15,731 bases of DNA from Candidatus Stahliibacteriota bacterium (GTDB lineage: Bacteria; Hydrothermota; Tepidihabitantia; B3-TA06). The translations under genes and the position numbers were made by a program. Of the stretch, positions 1 to 6,396 are shown one piece after another; position 1 is the stretch's first letter; every line of letters begins with the position of its first letter. The stretch covers positions 1 to 15,731 of the forward strand of contig JAUVJT010000028.1 in NCBI GenBank assembly GCA_030592225.1, read 5' to 3'. The notes under the pieces were generated by a model that was given only the letters and a program-made list of their open reading frames with translations, was not told the DNA's origin and did no database searches.

Positions 1-20
1 CTACCGGTTTTAGAATTCTA

Positions 21-48
21 AAGAAGGCCCTGCGGCCTTCTTTTTTTT
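21..48 (+). terminator. Rho-independent terminator of an upstream gene
   Basis: A perfect 9-bp stem (AAGAAGGCC at 21-29, GGCCTTCTT at 34-42) has a 4-nt loop, CTGC, and runs directly into eight consecutive T residues (41-48). This is a textbook intrinsic terminator for plus-strand transcription from a gene left of the window. The -35 box of the next promoter begins only 7 nt after the T-run. Confidence 0.9.
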
Positions 49-54
49 GCAGGC

Positions 55-82
55 TTGACATGCATGCTCTTTGTTGCATAAT
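55..82 (+). promoter_or_regulatory. Sigma70-type promoter, TTGACA-N16-CATAAT
   Basis: The -35 box TTGACA is at 55-60 and the -10 box CATAAT at 77-82, with a 16-bp spacer. It sits between the upstream terminator and the first exported-protein gene. A start site 6-8 nt after the -10 box would fall at about 88-90, on an ATG. The hexamers and spacer match those of the promoter at 2669-2696 that drives the third paralogue. Confidence 0.8.
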
Positions 83-87
83 AGCTT

Positions 88-240
88 ATGTTAAAAAACG
101 TACTCCAGAACTATAACAACTTAACTTGCACTGTGCCTGTAGATTTCGTGTTGATTTCCTTCAGGTGCAAACAGATTCCCGCAGACAAAACAGCCGCTCT
201 TGCGAAAACCCCGGTAAGGGTCGGGAGGATTTATTCATGA
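88..240 (+). CDS. Possible leaderless 50-codon leader ORF
   Basis: An ATG lies 5 nt after the -10 box CATAAT and opens a 50-codon frame beginning MLKNVLQNYNN and ending VRVGRIYS. Its TGA (238-240) overlaps the ATG of the next gene (237-239) as ATGA, the classic arrangement for translational coupling. There is no Shine-Dalgarno sequence, so it would be translated from a leaderless mRNA, like several genes in this window. The peptide has no recognisable domain and no signal peptide. A random frame of this length stays open perhaps one time in ten, so coding is not proven. The spacing and the exact stop/start overlap are what favour it. The alternative is a plain 5' untranslated leader of about 150 nt. 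Confidence 0.4.
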   Translation: MLKNVLQNYNNLTCTVPVDFVLISFRCKQIPADKTAALAKTPVRVGRIYS

Positions 241-1037
241 CCAAAGGATTTTTTTCAGCCATTCTACCGGCAGTTAGTGCAATCTTAATGGCAGGGTGCA
301 CGATAGTCCCGCCTAACGAGGTTCAGAATCTCCAAGCCATGGCCGCCGCAGACGGCGCCAGCGTTATACTCTCCTGGTCGGCCCCTGACAATGCGGATGG
401 AACCGAAACCTACAGCGTTTACTTTGATTACACACTCTTGCTCGATGACATTGCTGATCTGGAATACAAGCACATTTCGCCCGGCAAGACGGGGCAATAC
501 CTCGTAACGGTAACCATGAACAGGGTAGAAAGTGGTGGTGACACCGTCTCCACTGCTCCAATCGACACTTCAACCATCACCTCGTGGGAGCTTAACGGTT
601 CCGGTGAAAGCGGAATAGAGTTCAACGTTTCCGGCCTGTCAGTAGGCACCCAATCCATGGATTCAAGCGGCGCCGACCGAAGCAAGGTTGACTGCTACTT
701 TACTAACTTTCTGGAGCACGCCGAAGGTTTTGACAGTACTTACTACCTTGCAAGCCCGCACATGGTTTCTTTAGACCCGGGCGAACTGGATACTACTTTC
801 ACCGACTGGCGGGTATCGGCTATCAGCGGGCCTTTGGGAGGAGCTATTGAGAACGTTACCGGCGCTCCCGCAGAAGGGTATTCGGATTCCACCGAAGTCG
901 CCGTAAACCAAACCTACGCGGTCAAGACCCAGGACGGCTACTACGGGCTTATTCAGGTAATGACTATAGACACGACAAACGGAGAGATAGAAATCAAGAC
1001 CACCTTCCAGCCGATTAAAGGTCTGCGGTGGATGTAG
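237..1037 (+). CDS. Exported lipoprotein with FnIII-like domain and GLRW C-terminal domain (paralogue 1)
   Basis: I do not recognise a named family. The 266-residue product begins with a lipoprotein signal, MTKGFFSAIL..., with lipobox LMAGC and the lipidated cysteine at residue 21. It is therefore probably anchored in a membrane facing the periplasm or cell surface. Residues of about 27-110 look like a fibronectin type III sandwich: VQNLQAM, VILSWSAP, YSVYFD, then a VTVTMNR strand. The C-terminal half carries motifs shared with the next gene: SWELNG, DCYFTNF, YYLASP, AISGPLGG, TYAVKTQDGYYGLIQVM and a terminal PIKGLRWM. The start at 237 was chosen because GGGAGGA at 223-229 is correctly spaced and the signal peptide begins there; the open frame upstream to 126 is not credible as protein. 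It likely forms an operon with the next gene (9-nt gap). Function unknown. Confidence 0.85.
   Translation: MTKGFFSAILPAVSAILMAGCTIVPPNEVQNLQAMAAADGASVILSWSAPDNADGTETYSVYFDYTLLLDDIADLEYKHISPGKTGQYLVTVTMNRVESGGDTVSTAPIDTSTITSWELNGSGESGIEFNVSGLSVGTQSMDSSGADRSKVDCYFTNFLEHAEGFDSTYYLASPHMVSLDPGELDTTFTDWRVSAISGPLGGAIENVTGAPAEGYSDSTEVAVNQTYAVKTQDGYYGLIQVMTIDTTNGEIEIKTTFQPIKGLRWM
897..1015 (+). repeat. 119-bp tract near-identical to 1710-1828 (copy 1)
   Basis: This tract matches 1710-1828 at 117 of 119 positions; the differences are at 968/1781 and 983/1796. It encodes the end of paralogue 1, from AVNQTYAVKTQDG onward. Sequence immediately before it shows no close similarity. Sequence after it diverges at several positions, yet still encodes the same peptide KGLRWM. 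Confidence 0.92.
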
Positions 1038-1046
1038 GAGGTTAGG

Positions 1047-1850
1047 ATGCATAATAGCATCAAGATAGTTTTCCTGGTTCTTGTTGGCATAGCCTTCCTG
1101 ATTGGTTCATCGGATGCAGTTGCCCCGGATGTCTCTGGTATGTCGGTCGAATCGTTACCTAGTGGTGATGGAGTAAAAATCCTATGGACAGCAGTTGCTC
1201 CATATTCCTCAGGTTGTTGGGGAAAAACCGAAGATCCCCTCTATGCAGTATATTTAGACGATGAGCTGATCGCAGATTCTCTTACTGAACCTGAATATGA
1301 CCTTAAAACCTACGGCCATGAAATACAAGTTACCGTTTTTTGGGGTGAAAGTGAATCTCCAGGTGATGAAATCTCTGTCGCACCTATATCCATAACTACC
1401 CTCGTTGTCTGGGAACTCAACGGCTATGCTGCAAGCGGGATGGGCTGGAATACTATTTCAGGGTACGCAGCCACCTACTCGATGGCATCTGATGCTAATA
1501 AGGATAACATAGACTGCTATTTTACCAATTTTGTTTTTGGATTCGACGGAATCTACCACCTGGCCAGTCCAAGCAAGCTTAAGAATGACAAGGGTCATTC
1601 GCTTCCTACCAAAGGATGGAAGACATCACTCATCAGCGGTGCTTTGGGTGACTTTGATACGATAACTATCGTTCCCCCTGATAACGGCAACTACAACTCC
1701 GCCGCACCTGTCGCCGTAAACCAAACCTACGCGGTCAAGACCCAGGACGGCTACTACGGGCTTATTCAGGTAATGACTATGGACACGACAAACGGCGAGA
1801 TAGAAATCAAGACCACCTTCCAGCCGATAAAGGGATTAAGGTGGATGTAG
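1047..1850 (+). CDS. Exported protein with FnIII-like domain and GLRW C-terminal domain (paralogue 2)
   Basis: The 267-residue product begins MHNSIKIVFLVLVGIAFLIG, a type I signal peptide with no lipobox cysteine; cleavage is probably near SSDAVA. It is therefore secreted or periplasmic, unlike the lipidated paralogue upstream. Residues of about 28-112 resemble an FnIII-like fold (VKILWTAV, YAVYLDDEL, IQVTVFWGESESPG). The second half repeats the family motifs VWELNG, DCYFTNF, YHLASP, SLISGALGDF, and the same final 40 or so residues ending in KGLRWM. AGGAGG at 1036-1041 overlaps the stop of the previous gene and sits 5 nt before the ATG, so the two are probably cotranslated. The 5' three quarters look more A+T-rich than the 3' end. 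Function unknown. Confidence 0.87.
   Translation: MHNSIKIVFLVLVGIAFLIGSSDAVAPDVSGMSVESLPSGDGVKILWTAVAPYSSGCWGKTEDPLYAVYLDDELIADSLTEPEYDLKTYGHEIQVTVFWGESESPGDEISVAPISITTLVVWELNGYAASGMGWNTISGYAATYSMASDANKDNIDCYFTNFVFGFDGIYHLASPSKLKNDKGHSLPTKGWKTSLISGALGDFDTITIVPPDNGNYNSAAPVAVNQTYAVKTQDGYYGLIQVMTMDTTNGEIEIKTTFQPIKGLRWM
1710..1828 (+). repeat. 119-bp tract near-identical to 897-1015 (copy 2)
   Basis: This is the second copy of the shared 3' coding tract, offset 813 bp from the first. The divergence boundary is abrupt: GTCGCC begins the match, preceded by unrelated bases (CACCT here, CCGAA in copy 1). Confidence 0.92.
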
Positions 1851-1911
1851 TGCAACTTGAAAGCGCAAGCTGGCGTCTTCATCAATAGACACGAAACTAA
1901 AGGAGTTGAAC

Positions 1912-2439
1912 ATGAAGAAACTTTTCACCATGCTGGCAGTTTCGGCGTTGATTGTAGTCTCCATGACGAGTTGTTTCATTTTCGGGACGCGCAAGCCGCC
2001 CATCACCTACGACGAACTCATGGCAAAACAGCACGTAACCTTCGCGGCTTCGTATGATAAGGTCTGGGACGCCACCTTGGGCGCGCTTTCCACTCAAAAG
2101 ATTGACGAGGTGGACAAGGAATCGGGGCTCATCAGCACCCGCGAGCAAAACGTCTCCGCGACAAAGATGGACGAATACGCCTGGAGCACTGACCACGGAA
2201 GCTTTTGGTATCTGGAATCCTCGAACGCCATAGACGACGCGCGCTACTGGGTAAACATCAAGGTTTCAAAAATTACCGACGACAGCACCCGGGTGCGCGT
2301 GACCCCCAACTTTGAGATTCACGTTCGCGAGTGGTCGTGGGACAGCACCTCGACCCGTTTCTGGGAACGCATCCGCTCCCGCGGCGTGATCGAAGACATC
2401 ATTGCCGGACGTATCGCCCGTGAGCTGGGGGGAGATTAA
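1912..2439 (+). CDS. BamC-like outer-membrane lipoprotein
   Basis: The 175-residue product starts MKKLFTMLAVSALIVVSMTS followed by the lipidated cysteine at residue 21, a clear lipoprotein signal. The mature part resembles the small BamC/NlpB-like lipoprotein fold: an opening ASYDKVWDATLGAL helix, then KIDEVDKESGLISTRE, then a strand-rich section with WVNIKVSKI and TRVRVTPNFEIHV. The family assignment is from pattern only and is moderate; a generic DUF lipoprotein is possible. The start at ATG 1912 is supported by AGGAG at 1901-1905; a TTG two codons earlier would lie too close to it. It lies 61 nt after paralogue 2 with no clear terminator or promoter between, so it may belong to the same transcript. 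G+C is visibly higher than in paralogue 2. Confidence 0.82.
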   Translation: MKKLFTMLAVSALIVVSMTSCFIFGTRKPPITYDELMAKQHVTFAASYDKVWDATLGALSTQKIDEVDKESGLISTREQNVSATKMDEYAWSTDHGSFWYLESSNAIDDARYWVNIKVSKITDDSTRVRVTPNFEIHVREWSWDSTSTRFWERIRSRGVIEDIIAGRIARELGGD

Positions 2440-2523
2440 ATCCGCAGATGACGACTCGTTTCACTCGTCTTCCTGCGGTGAAACTCCCTTCCGGTCGTTT
2501 CCCTTCGGTATCACAGATTAAAA
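2438..2523. repeat. Interrupted copy of an AATCCGCAGAT...CACAGATTAAAA repeat
   Basis: AATCCGCAGAT (2439-2449) overlaps the stop of the lipoprotein gene, and CACAGATTAAAA lies at 2512-2523. From memory, in many environmental genomes these two pieces are adjacent in one intergenic repeat; here about 62 bp separate them. A second, uninterrupted relative lies at 8389-8420. The intervening bases contain short direct repeats (ACTCGT at 2454 and 2463) but no gene. Confidence 0.4.
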
Positions 2524-2545
2524 CGTAGGGGGCGCCCTTTCGTTA

Positions 2546-2620
2546 TGTCATTGCGACGTTTACGGAAGCAATCTCATAAAGATGAGATCATCTCCTTCTC
2601 GTTGCCAGGTCGAGATGACA
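2546..2620. repeat. Degenerate TGTCATTGCGA...ATGACA inverted-repeat element
   Basis: The 75-bp segment has terminal inverted repeats TGTCAT (2546-2551) and ATGACA (2615-2620). It contains TGTCATTGCGA, GAAGCAATCTCAT, and an internal perfect hairpin ATCTCAT-AAAG-ATGAGAT (2571-2588). It resembles, from memory, the widespread small intergenic palindromic element whose ends read TGTCATTGCGAG and CTCGCAATGACA. The copy is degenerate. The rest of the 2440-2668 spacer holds no gene that I can see. Confidence 0.5.
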
Positions 2621-2668
2621 AACAACTTTCTTGCTGTACATCCGTACACAGGAATCCCGAAAACCACC

Positions 2669-2696
2669 TTGACATTACAGGTTTCTTTTCCATAAT
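2669..2696 (+). promoter_or_regulatory. Sigma70-type promoter, TTGACA-N16-CATAAT
   Basis: TTGACA is at 2669-2674 and CATAAT at 2691-2696, spacer 16 bp, identical in layout to the promoter at 55-82. It is followed by a leader of about 40 nt and AGGAGG at 2731-2736 before the GTG start of the third paralogue. Confidence 0.8.
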
Positions 2697-2741
2697 AAAT
2701 TAGATAAGTATCAAGGCATAAAATCTATCAAGGAGGACACT

Positions 2742-3590
2742 GTGAAAAGATGCCTTATATTGGTGGCATGGGTCGCTGCCGGGCTGACGCTCCTTTCTGG
2801 AATATGTGATAGCGAGATTGTGTACCAAGCCAAAGGTCAGGCAGAGTTGCTGGACTACCCACCGATCGAGAACCTGGATTTCGAGGTGATTGAGGACCTG
2901 GACGGTCATACTGGAGGAGGTCTGCGGGTATTCTGGGACCCGCCTGCCGATACCACACCCGACGAATATGCGGTAGAAGTTGATGGGATCACCGAGACAA
3001 TTGTCGATACAGAGTACTACGCCTACGATCCTGCAGGTGAAATCGCCGTGTATGCGGTATATGGAGAATCGTGGAGCGACCCAATAGAATTAGGTCTGAA
3101 GGCGGTCGAAACCGAATATCTTGAAGCGTGGAGTGCTGCAGATCCCAGCCCCGACCACCCTTCAGGCATAGGCTTTGCAGAAGACGGCCACGCCGAGGCC
3201 TACGCCATGAGCTGGCCCGAAAACTGGCCCTACATTGACTATTATGTAGACACCATAATGAACTTAAGCTCGCCCAATTTAAGAGAACCAGAGCCCATGA
3301 ACTACGAGAACAACTGCAGCTGCGAGGAAACCGGAAGTTATGAGGATTTGGAGCTTGTCGTTCCCTGCGAGCTGGAAAGTTATGTGGTGCGACAGTTGAT
3401 TACTCAGCATCAATTATACGGTCTATGGCTGGATCCCGAGGACGATGGATATACAGCCGATGATCACTTCGGCAAGGCTTATATAGTCGGCGTTTACGAC
3501 CTCATGGTTACTTTCAGACTTGCCTATCAGACCGTTCCGGGCCTGCGCTGGGTGGTTACTGACAGGGGGTTTACCGGCATAGAAGAATAG
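2742..3590 (+). CDS. Exported protein, diverged FnIII-like/GLRW family member (paralogue 3)
   Basis: The 282-residue product has a type I signal peptide (MKRCLILVAWVAAGLTLLSG); the cysteine at about residue 22 is preceded by I and does not make a proper lipobox. An FnIII-like region of about residues 40-120 (LRVFWDPPAD, YAVEVDG, EIAVYAVYGESWSDP) is followed by a C-terminal part aligning by motif with paralogues 1 and 2: EYLEAWSAADPSP for the SWELNG region, IDYYVDTIMNLSSP for DCYFTNF...LASP, and FGKAYIVGVYDLMVTFRLAY then VPGLRWV for the end. It extends 11 residues past GLRWV and is rich in acidic and aromatic residues. NCSCEE (about residues 187-192) could pair cysteines. The GTG start is fixed by AGGAGG 5 nt upstream. 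Homology to paralogues 1 and 2 is inferred from motif order, not alignment scores. Function unknown. Confidence 0.85.
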   Translation: MKRCLILVAWVAAGLTLLSGICDSEIVYQAKGQAELLDYPPIENLDFEVIEDLDGHTGGGLRVFWDPPADTTPDEYAVEVDGITETIVDTEYYAYDPAGEIAVYAVYGESWSDPIELGLKAVETEYLEAWSAADPSPDHPSGIGFAEDGHAEAYAMSWPENWPYIDYYVDTIMNLSSPNLREPEPMNYENNCSCEETGSYEDLELVVPCELESYVVRQLITQHQLYGLWLDPEDDGYTADDHFGKAYIVGVYDLMVTFRLAYQTVPGLRWVVTDRGFTGIEE

Positions 3591-3630
3591 CACTAACCTT
3601 TTCTCAGCAAGGAAAAAGTTTATCCTACGC

Positions 3631-3658
3631 TTGACCCTCTTCCCCAGCTGGTTAGAAT
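3631..3658 (+). promoter_or_regulatory. Promoter TTGACC-N16-TAGAAT for a leaderless transcript
   Basis: TTGACC is at 3631-3636 and TAGAAT at 3653-3658, with a 16-bp spacer. The ATG of the radical SAM gene is at 3665, 6 nt past the -10 box, so transcription should begin on or next to the start codon. No Shine-Dalgarno sequence precedes the ATG. Confidence 0.7.
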
Positions 3659-3664
3659 TACCCC

Positions 3665-4639
3665 ATGAGCAAAACCTTCCCCCGGTACCTCGCCCTCGTC
3701 GAATCGGGCGAGATTGACGAACGGATAGCCAAAGCGTGGAAGCTGGCCGAAGAGTGCAGGTTGTGCCCCAGACAATGCGGGGTTAGGAGGATGGAGAGTG
3801 CCACTGGAGTGTGCCAGGCGGGTAACGTGTTACGGGTATCCAGGTTCATACATCATCGGGGCGAGGAGCCGGTACTGTCCGGCACGCGAGGCTCGGGCAC
3901 GGTGTTCTTTTCTCATTGTTCGTTGAGATGTCAATACTGCCAGAACTACCAGATAAGCTTCGAGGGCCAGGGTCGGGATGTGTCTATTGAGGAGTTCGCG
4001 CAGGGGATGGGAGACTTGCAGGATGCGGGTGTGCACAACGTCAACTGGGTCACGCCGACGCATTACCTGCCGTGGCTATTGGAAGGGCTTAAGATTGCGG
4101 CTCAGCAAGGATTAAACCTGCCCCTGGTTTACAACTGCGGGGGGTATGAGACGCTTGAGGCGCTGCGGCTGCTTGACGGCCTGGTGGACATCTATTTGCC
4201 GGATGCAAAGTACGCCGACGCGGAGCTTGCAGAGACGCTCTCCGGGGCAAAGGATTATCCTGAGGTGAATCGAGCGGCCATAGCCGAGATGTGGCGGCAG
4301 GTGGGTGAGTTGGAGACCGACGAGGAGGGCGTTGCACGTAAGGGGCTGATTGTGCGGCACCTGGTAATCCCGGGCGAACTGGAGAACACGAAAGGGGTGT
4401 TACGGGCGTTGAAGGAGACGGTGGGGGTCAAAGTTGCCATCTCCTTGATGGGCCAGTACTTCCCTACGGCAAGGATGAGGAAGACTGCCTACAATCGCTC
4501 GTTGACCGTCAGGGAGTATCAGGAAGTTGCACAGTACATGTTTGATCTTGGGTTTGAGCACGGCTGGGTTCAGGAAGGGCTGGGGGTGGAGTTAAGACAT
4601 CGGCCGGACTTCCGTCGAAAAGAAGAAGAGATGAAATAA
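3665..4639 (+). CDS. pflX: Radical SAM protein, PflX type (putative pyruvate formate-lyase-activating-like)
   Basis: The 324-residue cytoplasmic protein is a confident match by pattern to the PflX family of radical SAM proteins, annotated as putative glycyl-radical-enzyme activases but of unproven substrate. The [4Fe-4S]/SAM motif CSLRCQYC (CX3CX2C; C85, C89, C92) is intact. A second cysteine cluster precedes it: CRLCPRQC (C31, C34, C38) with GVCQAG (C50), the usual PflX N-terminal metal-site signature. Family blocks follow in order: EEPVLSGTRGSGTVFFSHC, GVHNVNWVTPTHYLPW, LVYNCGGYETLE, VDIYLPDAKY, GLIVRHLVIPG and ISLMGQYFP. Length is normal for the family. No pyruvate formate-lyase or other glycyl-radical enzyme gene is nearby, so its target is unknown. 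The ATG is placed 6 nt after a -10 box without a ribosome binding site, suggesting leaderless translation. Confidence 0.92.
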   Translation: MSKTFPRYLALVESGEIDERIAKAWKLAEECRLCPRQCGVRRMESATGVCQAGNVLRVSRFIHHRGEEPVLSGTRGSGTVFFSHCSLRCQYCQNYQISFEGQGRDVSIEEFAQGMGDLQDAGVHNVNWVTPTHYLPWLLEGLKIAAQQGLNLPLVYNCGGYETLEALRLLDGLVDIYLPDAKYADAELAETLSGAKDYPEVNRAAIAEMWRQVGELETDEEGVARKGLIVRHLVIPGELENTKGVLRALKETVGVKVAISLMGQYFPTARMRKTAYNRSLTVREYQEVAQYMFDLGFEHGWVQEGLGVELRHRPDFRRKEEEMK

Positions 4640-4671
4640 TTGTAGGGGCGAGGCATGCCTCGCCCCTACAA
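4640..4671. repeat. Perfect 32-bp palindrome between convergent genes
   Basis: The arms TTGTAGGGGCGAGGCA (4640-4655) and TGCCTCGCCCCTACAA (4656-4671) are exact reverse complements with no loop. The palindrome starts immediately after the stop codon of the radical SAM gene and ends 21 bp before the stop of the opposing propeller gene. Neither flank has a T-run, so it is not a standard intrinsic terminator, though RNA from either strand would fold strongly. It resembles, from memory, GTAGGGGCGAGGC-type REP-like palindromes scattered between genes in other environmental bacteria. Confidence 0.9.
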
Positions 4672-4692
4672 CTTTACAAATGATGCAGATAT

Positions 4693-6081
4693 CTATTTGA
4701 TAATAACCATTCGGGCGGTTTCGCACTTATTGTCTGCCTGGAATCTCATGAAGTAGACCCCTGACGACAGCGCCTTGCCGCTCGCGTCGGTTCCATCCCA
4801 GGATGTGGTGTAAGTACCTGAGGATTGATGGTTATCAACCAGGGTGCGCACCTTACGGCCAAGGGGATCATAGATTGCCATCTTAACGTGAGCGCCCCGG
4901 GTAAGCTGGTATCTTATCGCGGTTTCGTTTCTGAACAGATTGACGCCAAGTACCTGGATTGAGCGCTCATCATCCTGCTCCTGCACCCCTGAATCTGCTC
5001 CAATCTTCAGCAACCAGATATCGTATCCTCCGTCACCAAAAGATGAAGTGTTTCCGGCCACAATGTATCCGCCGTCCGTGCTCGCTTCAACCGCACACGC
5101 AATGTCCCAGCCGCTGCCTCCATAGGTGCTCTCCCACAGCACCTCGCCTGAAGTGCTCACCCTGACTATATAGACATCGAAGCTGCTGCTGCCGACGATT
5201 ATGTATCCTCCGCCTGCTCCTTGTGCGATACAGTTGGCGTTATCCAGACCGCTTCCCGGGTACGTCTTCGACCAGACCTCTTCACCTTCAGAATCGGTCT
5301 TTACCAGATAAACGCTGCCCCCGGACGTACCCGTCACTACGAAGCCGCCGTCTGAGGTTACCAGAACACAGCGGCCTTCACTGCCGCCGTACGTCTTGGT
5401 CCAGCGTTCGTTACCTGACCCATCGGTTTTCATCAGGAACACTTCGGGCGATCCTTGCCCCCATGATTCAGATTGTCCCGCGATTATGAACCCTCCGTCA
5501 GAGGTCTGCTGGATAGAATAAGCCTTGTCGTTTCCGGAACCGGCAATCGTCTTTTCCCATTGTTTATTTCCGTTTTGATCGGTTTTAACCAGGAAAACGT
5601 CCGAGACACCTGCTCCTCGCGACCGGCTGTAACCTGCAATGACGTATCCGTCAGAGGTTTTAACCAGACACTCGCCGGCATCAAATTCATCGCCGCCGAA
5701 CGTCTTCGTCCAGGCAGTGTCCCCACCAGCACCAAGCTTAACCAGTCCGACATTGTCGTAATACACTCCTGCAACCACGTAACCACCAGGAATCTGCACT
5801 GCTGATTTGCCTATGCCTGCCCCGTAGGAACGCTGCCAGGTAACGTTGCCCAAGGCGTCGGTTTTTATAAAGGCCATATCACCGTAGGCTAAAGCAAAGG
5901 ACTTCGTGTCTCCGGTAATAAAATAACCCCCGCCTGAGGTCTCGACTACTGCATAACCTCCATCCTCTCCCGACCCGCCGTACGTTTTTGTCCACAGGGT
6001 GTCCGGGGCCTGGGCTGCAAGGGAAGAGGCCGAAACAAGCATCGCCATCACTCCCATAAATACGTCACGTTTTCTAACCAT
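4693..6081 (-). CDS. Secreted seven-repeat beta-propeller protein with C-terminal sorting domain
   Basis: The 462-residue product has a signal peptide (MVRKRDVFMGVMAMLVSASS, cleavage near LAAQA). Seven repeats follow, of the pattern WTKTYGGSG-D...SDGGYIVAG..-G..DVYLVKTD--GN, beginning near DTLWTKTYGG and ending with LWESTYGGSGWD. This count suits a seven-bladed propeller. The last 85 or so residues form a FlgD-like/type IX-type C-terminal domain: AIRYQL, VKMAIYDPLGRKVRTL, SWDGTDASGKALSSGVYFMR and a final MVIIK. In Bacteroidota such domains direct secretion through the type IX system; no secretion gene is visible here. The start at 6081 is preferred because GGAG lies just upstream and the signal peptide begins there; an in-frame TTG at 6177 would add a 32-residue non-signal extension. 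The cargo function or ligand is unknown. Confidence 0.9.
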   Translation of the reverse strand: MVRKRDVFMGVMAMLVSASSLAAQAPDTLWTKTYGGSGEDGGYAVVETSGGGYFITGDTKSFALAYGDMAFIKTDALGNVTWQRSYGAGIGKSAVQIPGGYVVAGVYYDNVGLVKLGAGGDTAWTKTFGGDEFDAGECLVKTSDGYVIAGYSRSRGAGVSDVFLVKTDQNGNKQWEKTIAGSGNDKAYSIQQTSDGGFIIAGQSESWGQGSPEVFLMKTDGSGNERWTKTYGGSEGRCVLVTSDGGFVVTGTSGGSVYLVKTDSEGEEVWSKTYPGSGLDNANCIAQGAGGGYIIVGSSSFDVYIVRVSTSGEVLWESTYGGSGWDIACAVEASTDGGYIVAGNTSSFGDGGYDIWLLKIGADSGVQEQDDERSIQVLGVNLFRNETAIRYQLTRGAHVKMAIYDPLGRKVRTLVDNHQSSGTYTTSWDGTDASGKALSSGVYFMRFQADNKCETARMVIIK

Positions 6082-6194
6082 ACTATCTCCTTCTCTCCAA
6101 GTTTCCAGGGGCAAGCGTGAACCTTTACGGTACTTCGGGACCCAGGAAAGGACCAGCCGCCCATATTTTACCTGCAAATGATCTTACCGGTAAT

Positions 6195-6223
6195 ATTATC
6201 CCCGAAAATACACGGTTTGTCAA
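6195..6223 (-). promoter_or_regulatory. Minus-strand promoter TTGACA-N17-GATAAT
   Basis: On the minus strand TTGACA (6223-6218) is followed after 17 bp by GATAAT (6200-6195). It drives the propeller gene at 6081 with a leader of about 105 nt, the only leader of that length preceding a convincing gene here apart from the 88-236 region. It is the only promoter in the window with a spacer other than 16 bp. Confidence 0.65.
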
Positions 6224-6303
6224 CCCACCTTGCGAGTAACCAGAGCTTTCTGGAAAAGTCCTCGGTTCCATCTGATTCGGCTCCTGCCTGCGTTTTCCCT
6301 GAC

Positions 6304-6347
6304 ATATACCGATGCGCGGATTCTTTCCTGCCCCCTGATCGGTATAT
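6304..6347. repeat. 10-bp inverted repeat with 24-nt loop
   Basis: ATATACCGAT (6304-6313) and ATCGGTATAT (6338-6347) are perfect reverse complements separated by 24 nt. They lie between the end of the OmpA-type gene and the promoter of the downstream propeller gene. No T-run follows on either strand. The element could be an operator, a structured RNA or a decayed repeat. The remainder of 6224-6396 shows nothing else recognisable. Confidence 0.45.
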
Positions 6348-6396
6348 TCTCTCTAACGAAGCATCACCAGCCTTGCTGTTTGCCTGCAGGAGCCGG

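Noticed and set aside
126..236. 37-residue N-terminal extension of paralogue 1
   Set aside because: It would place a lipoprotein signal in the middle of the protein. The ATG at 237 has a well-spaced GGGAGGA and begins a complete lipoprotein signal peptide.
1857..2057. 66-codon frame overlapping the BamC-like lipoprotein gene
   Set aside because: It is out of frame with a well-supported lipoprotein gene and has no ribosome binding site or recognisable product.
3595..3620. Imperfect hairpin AACCTTTTC/GAAAAAGTT after paralogue 3
   Set aside because: One mismatch in a weak A/T-rich stem and no T-run; too weak to call a terminator.
6082..6177. 32-residue extension of the seven-repeat propeller from a TTG at 6177
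   Set aside because: The added residues precede a normal signal peptide, and a GGAG site sits just before the ATG at 6081.
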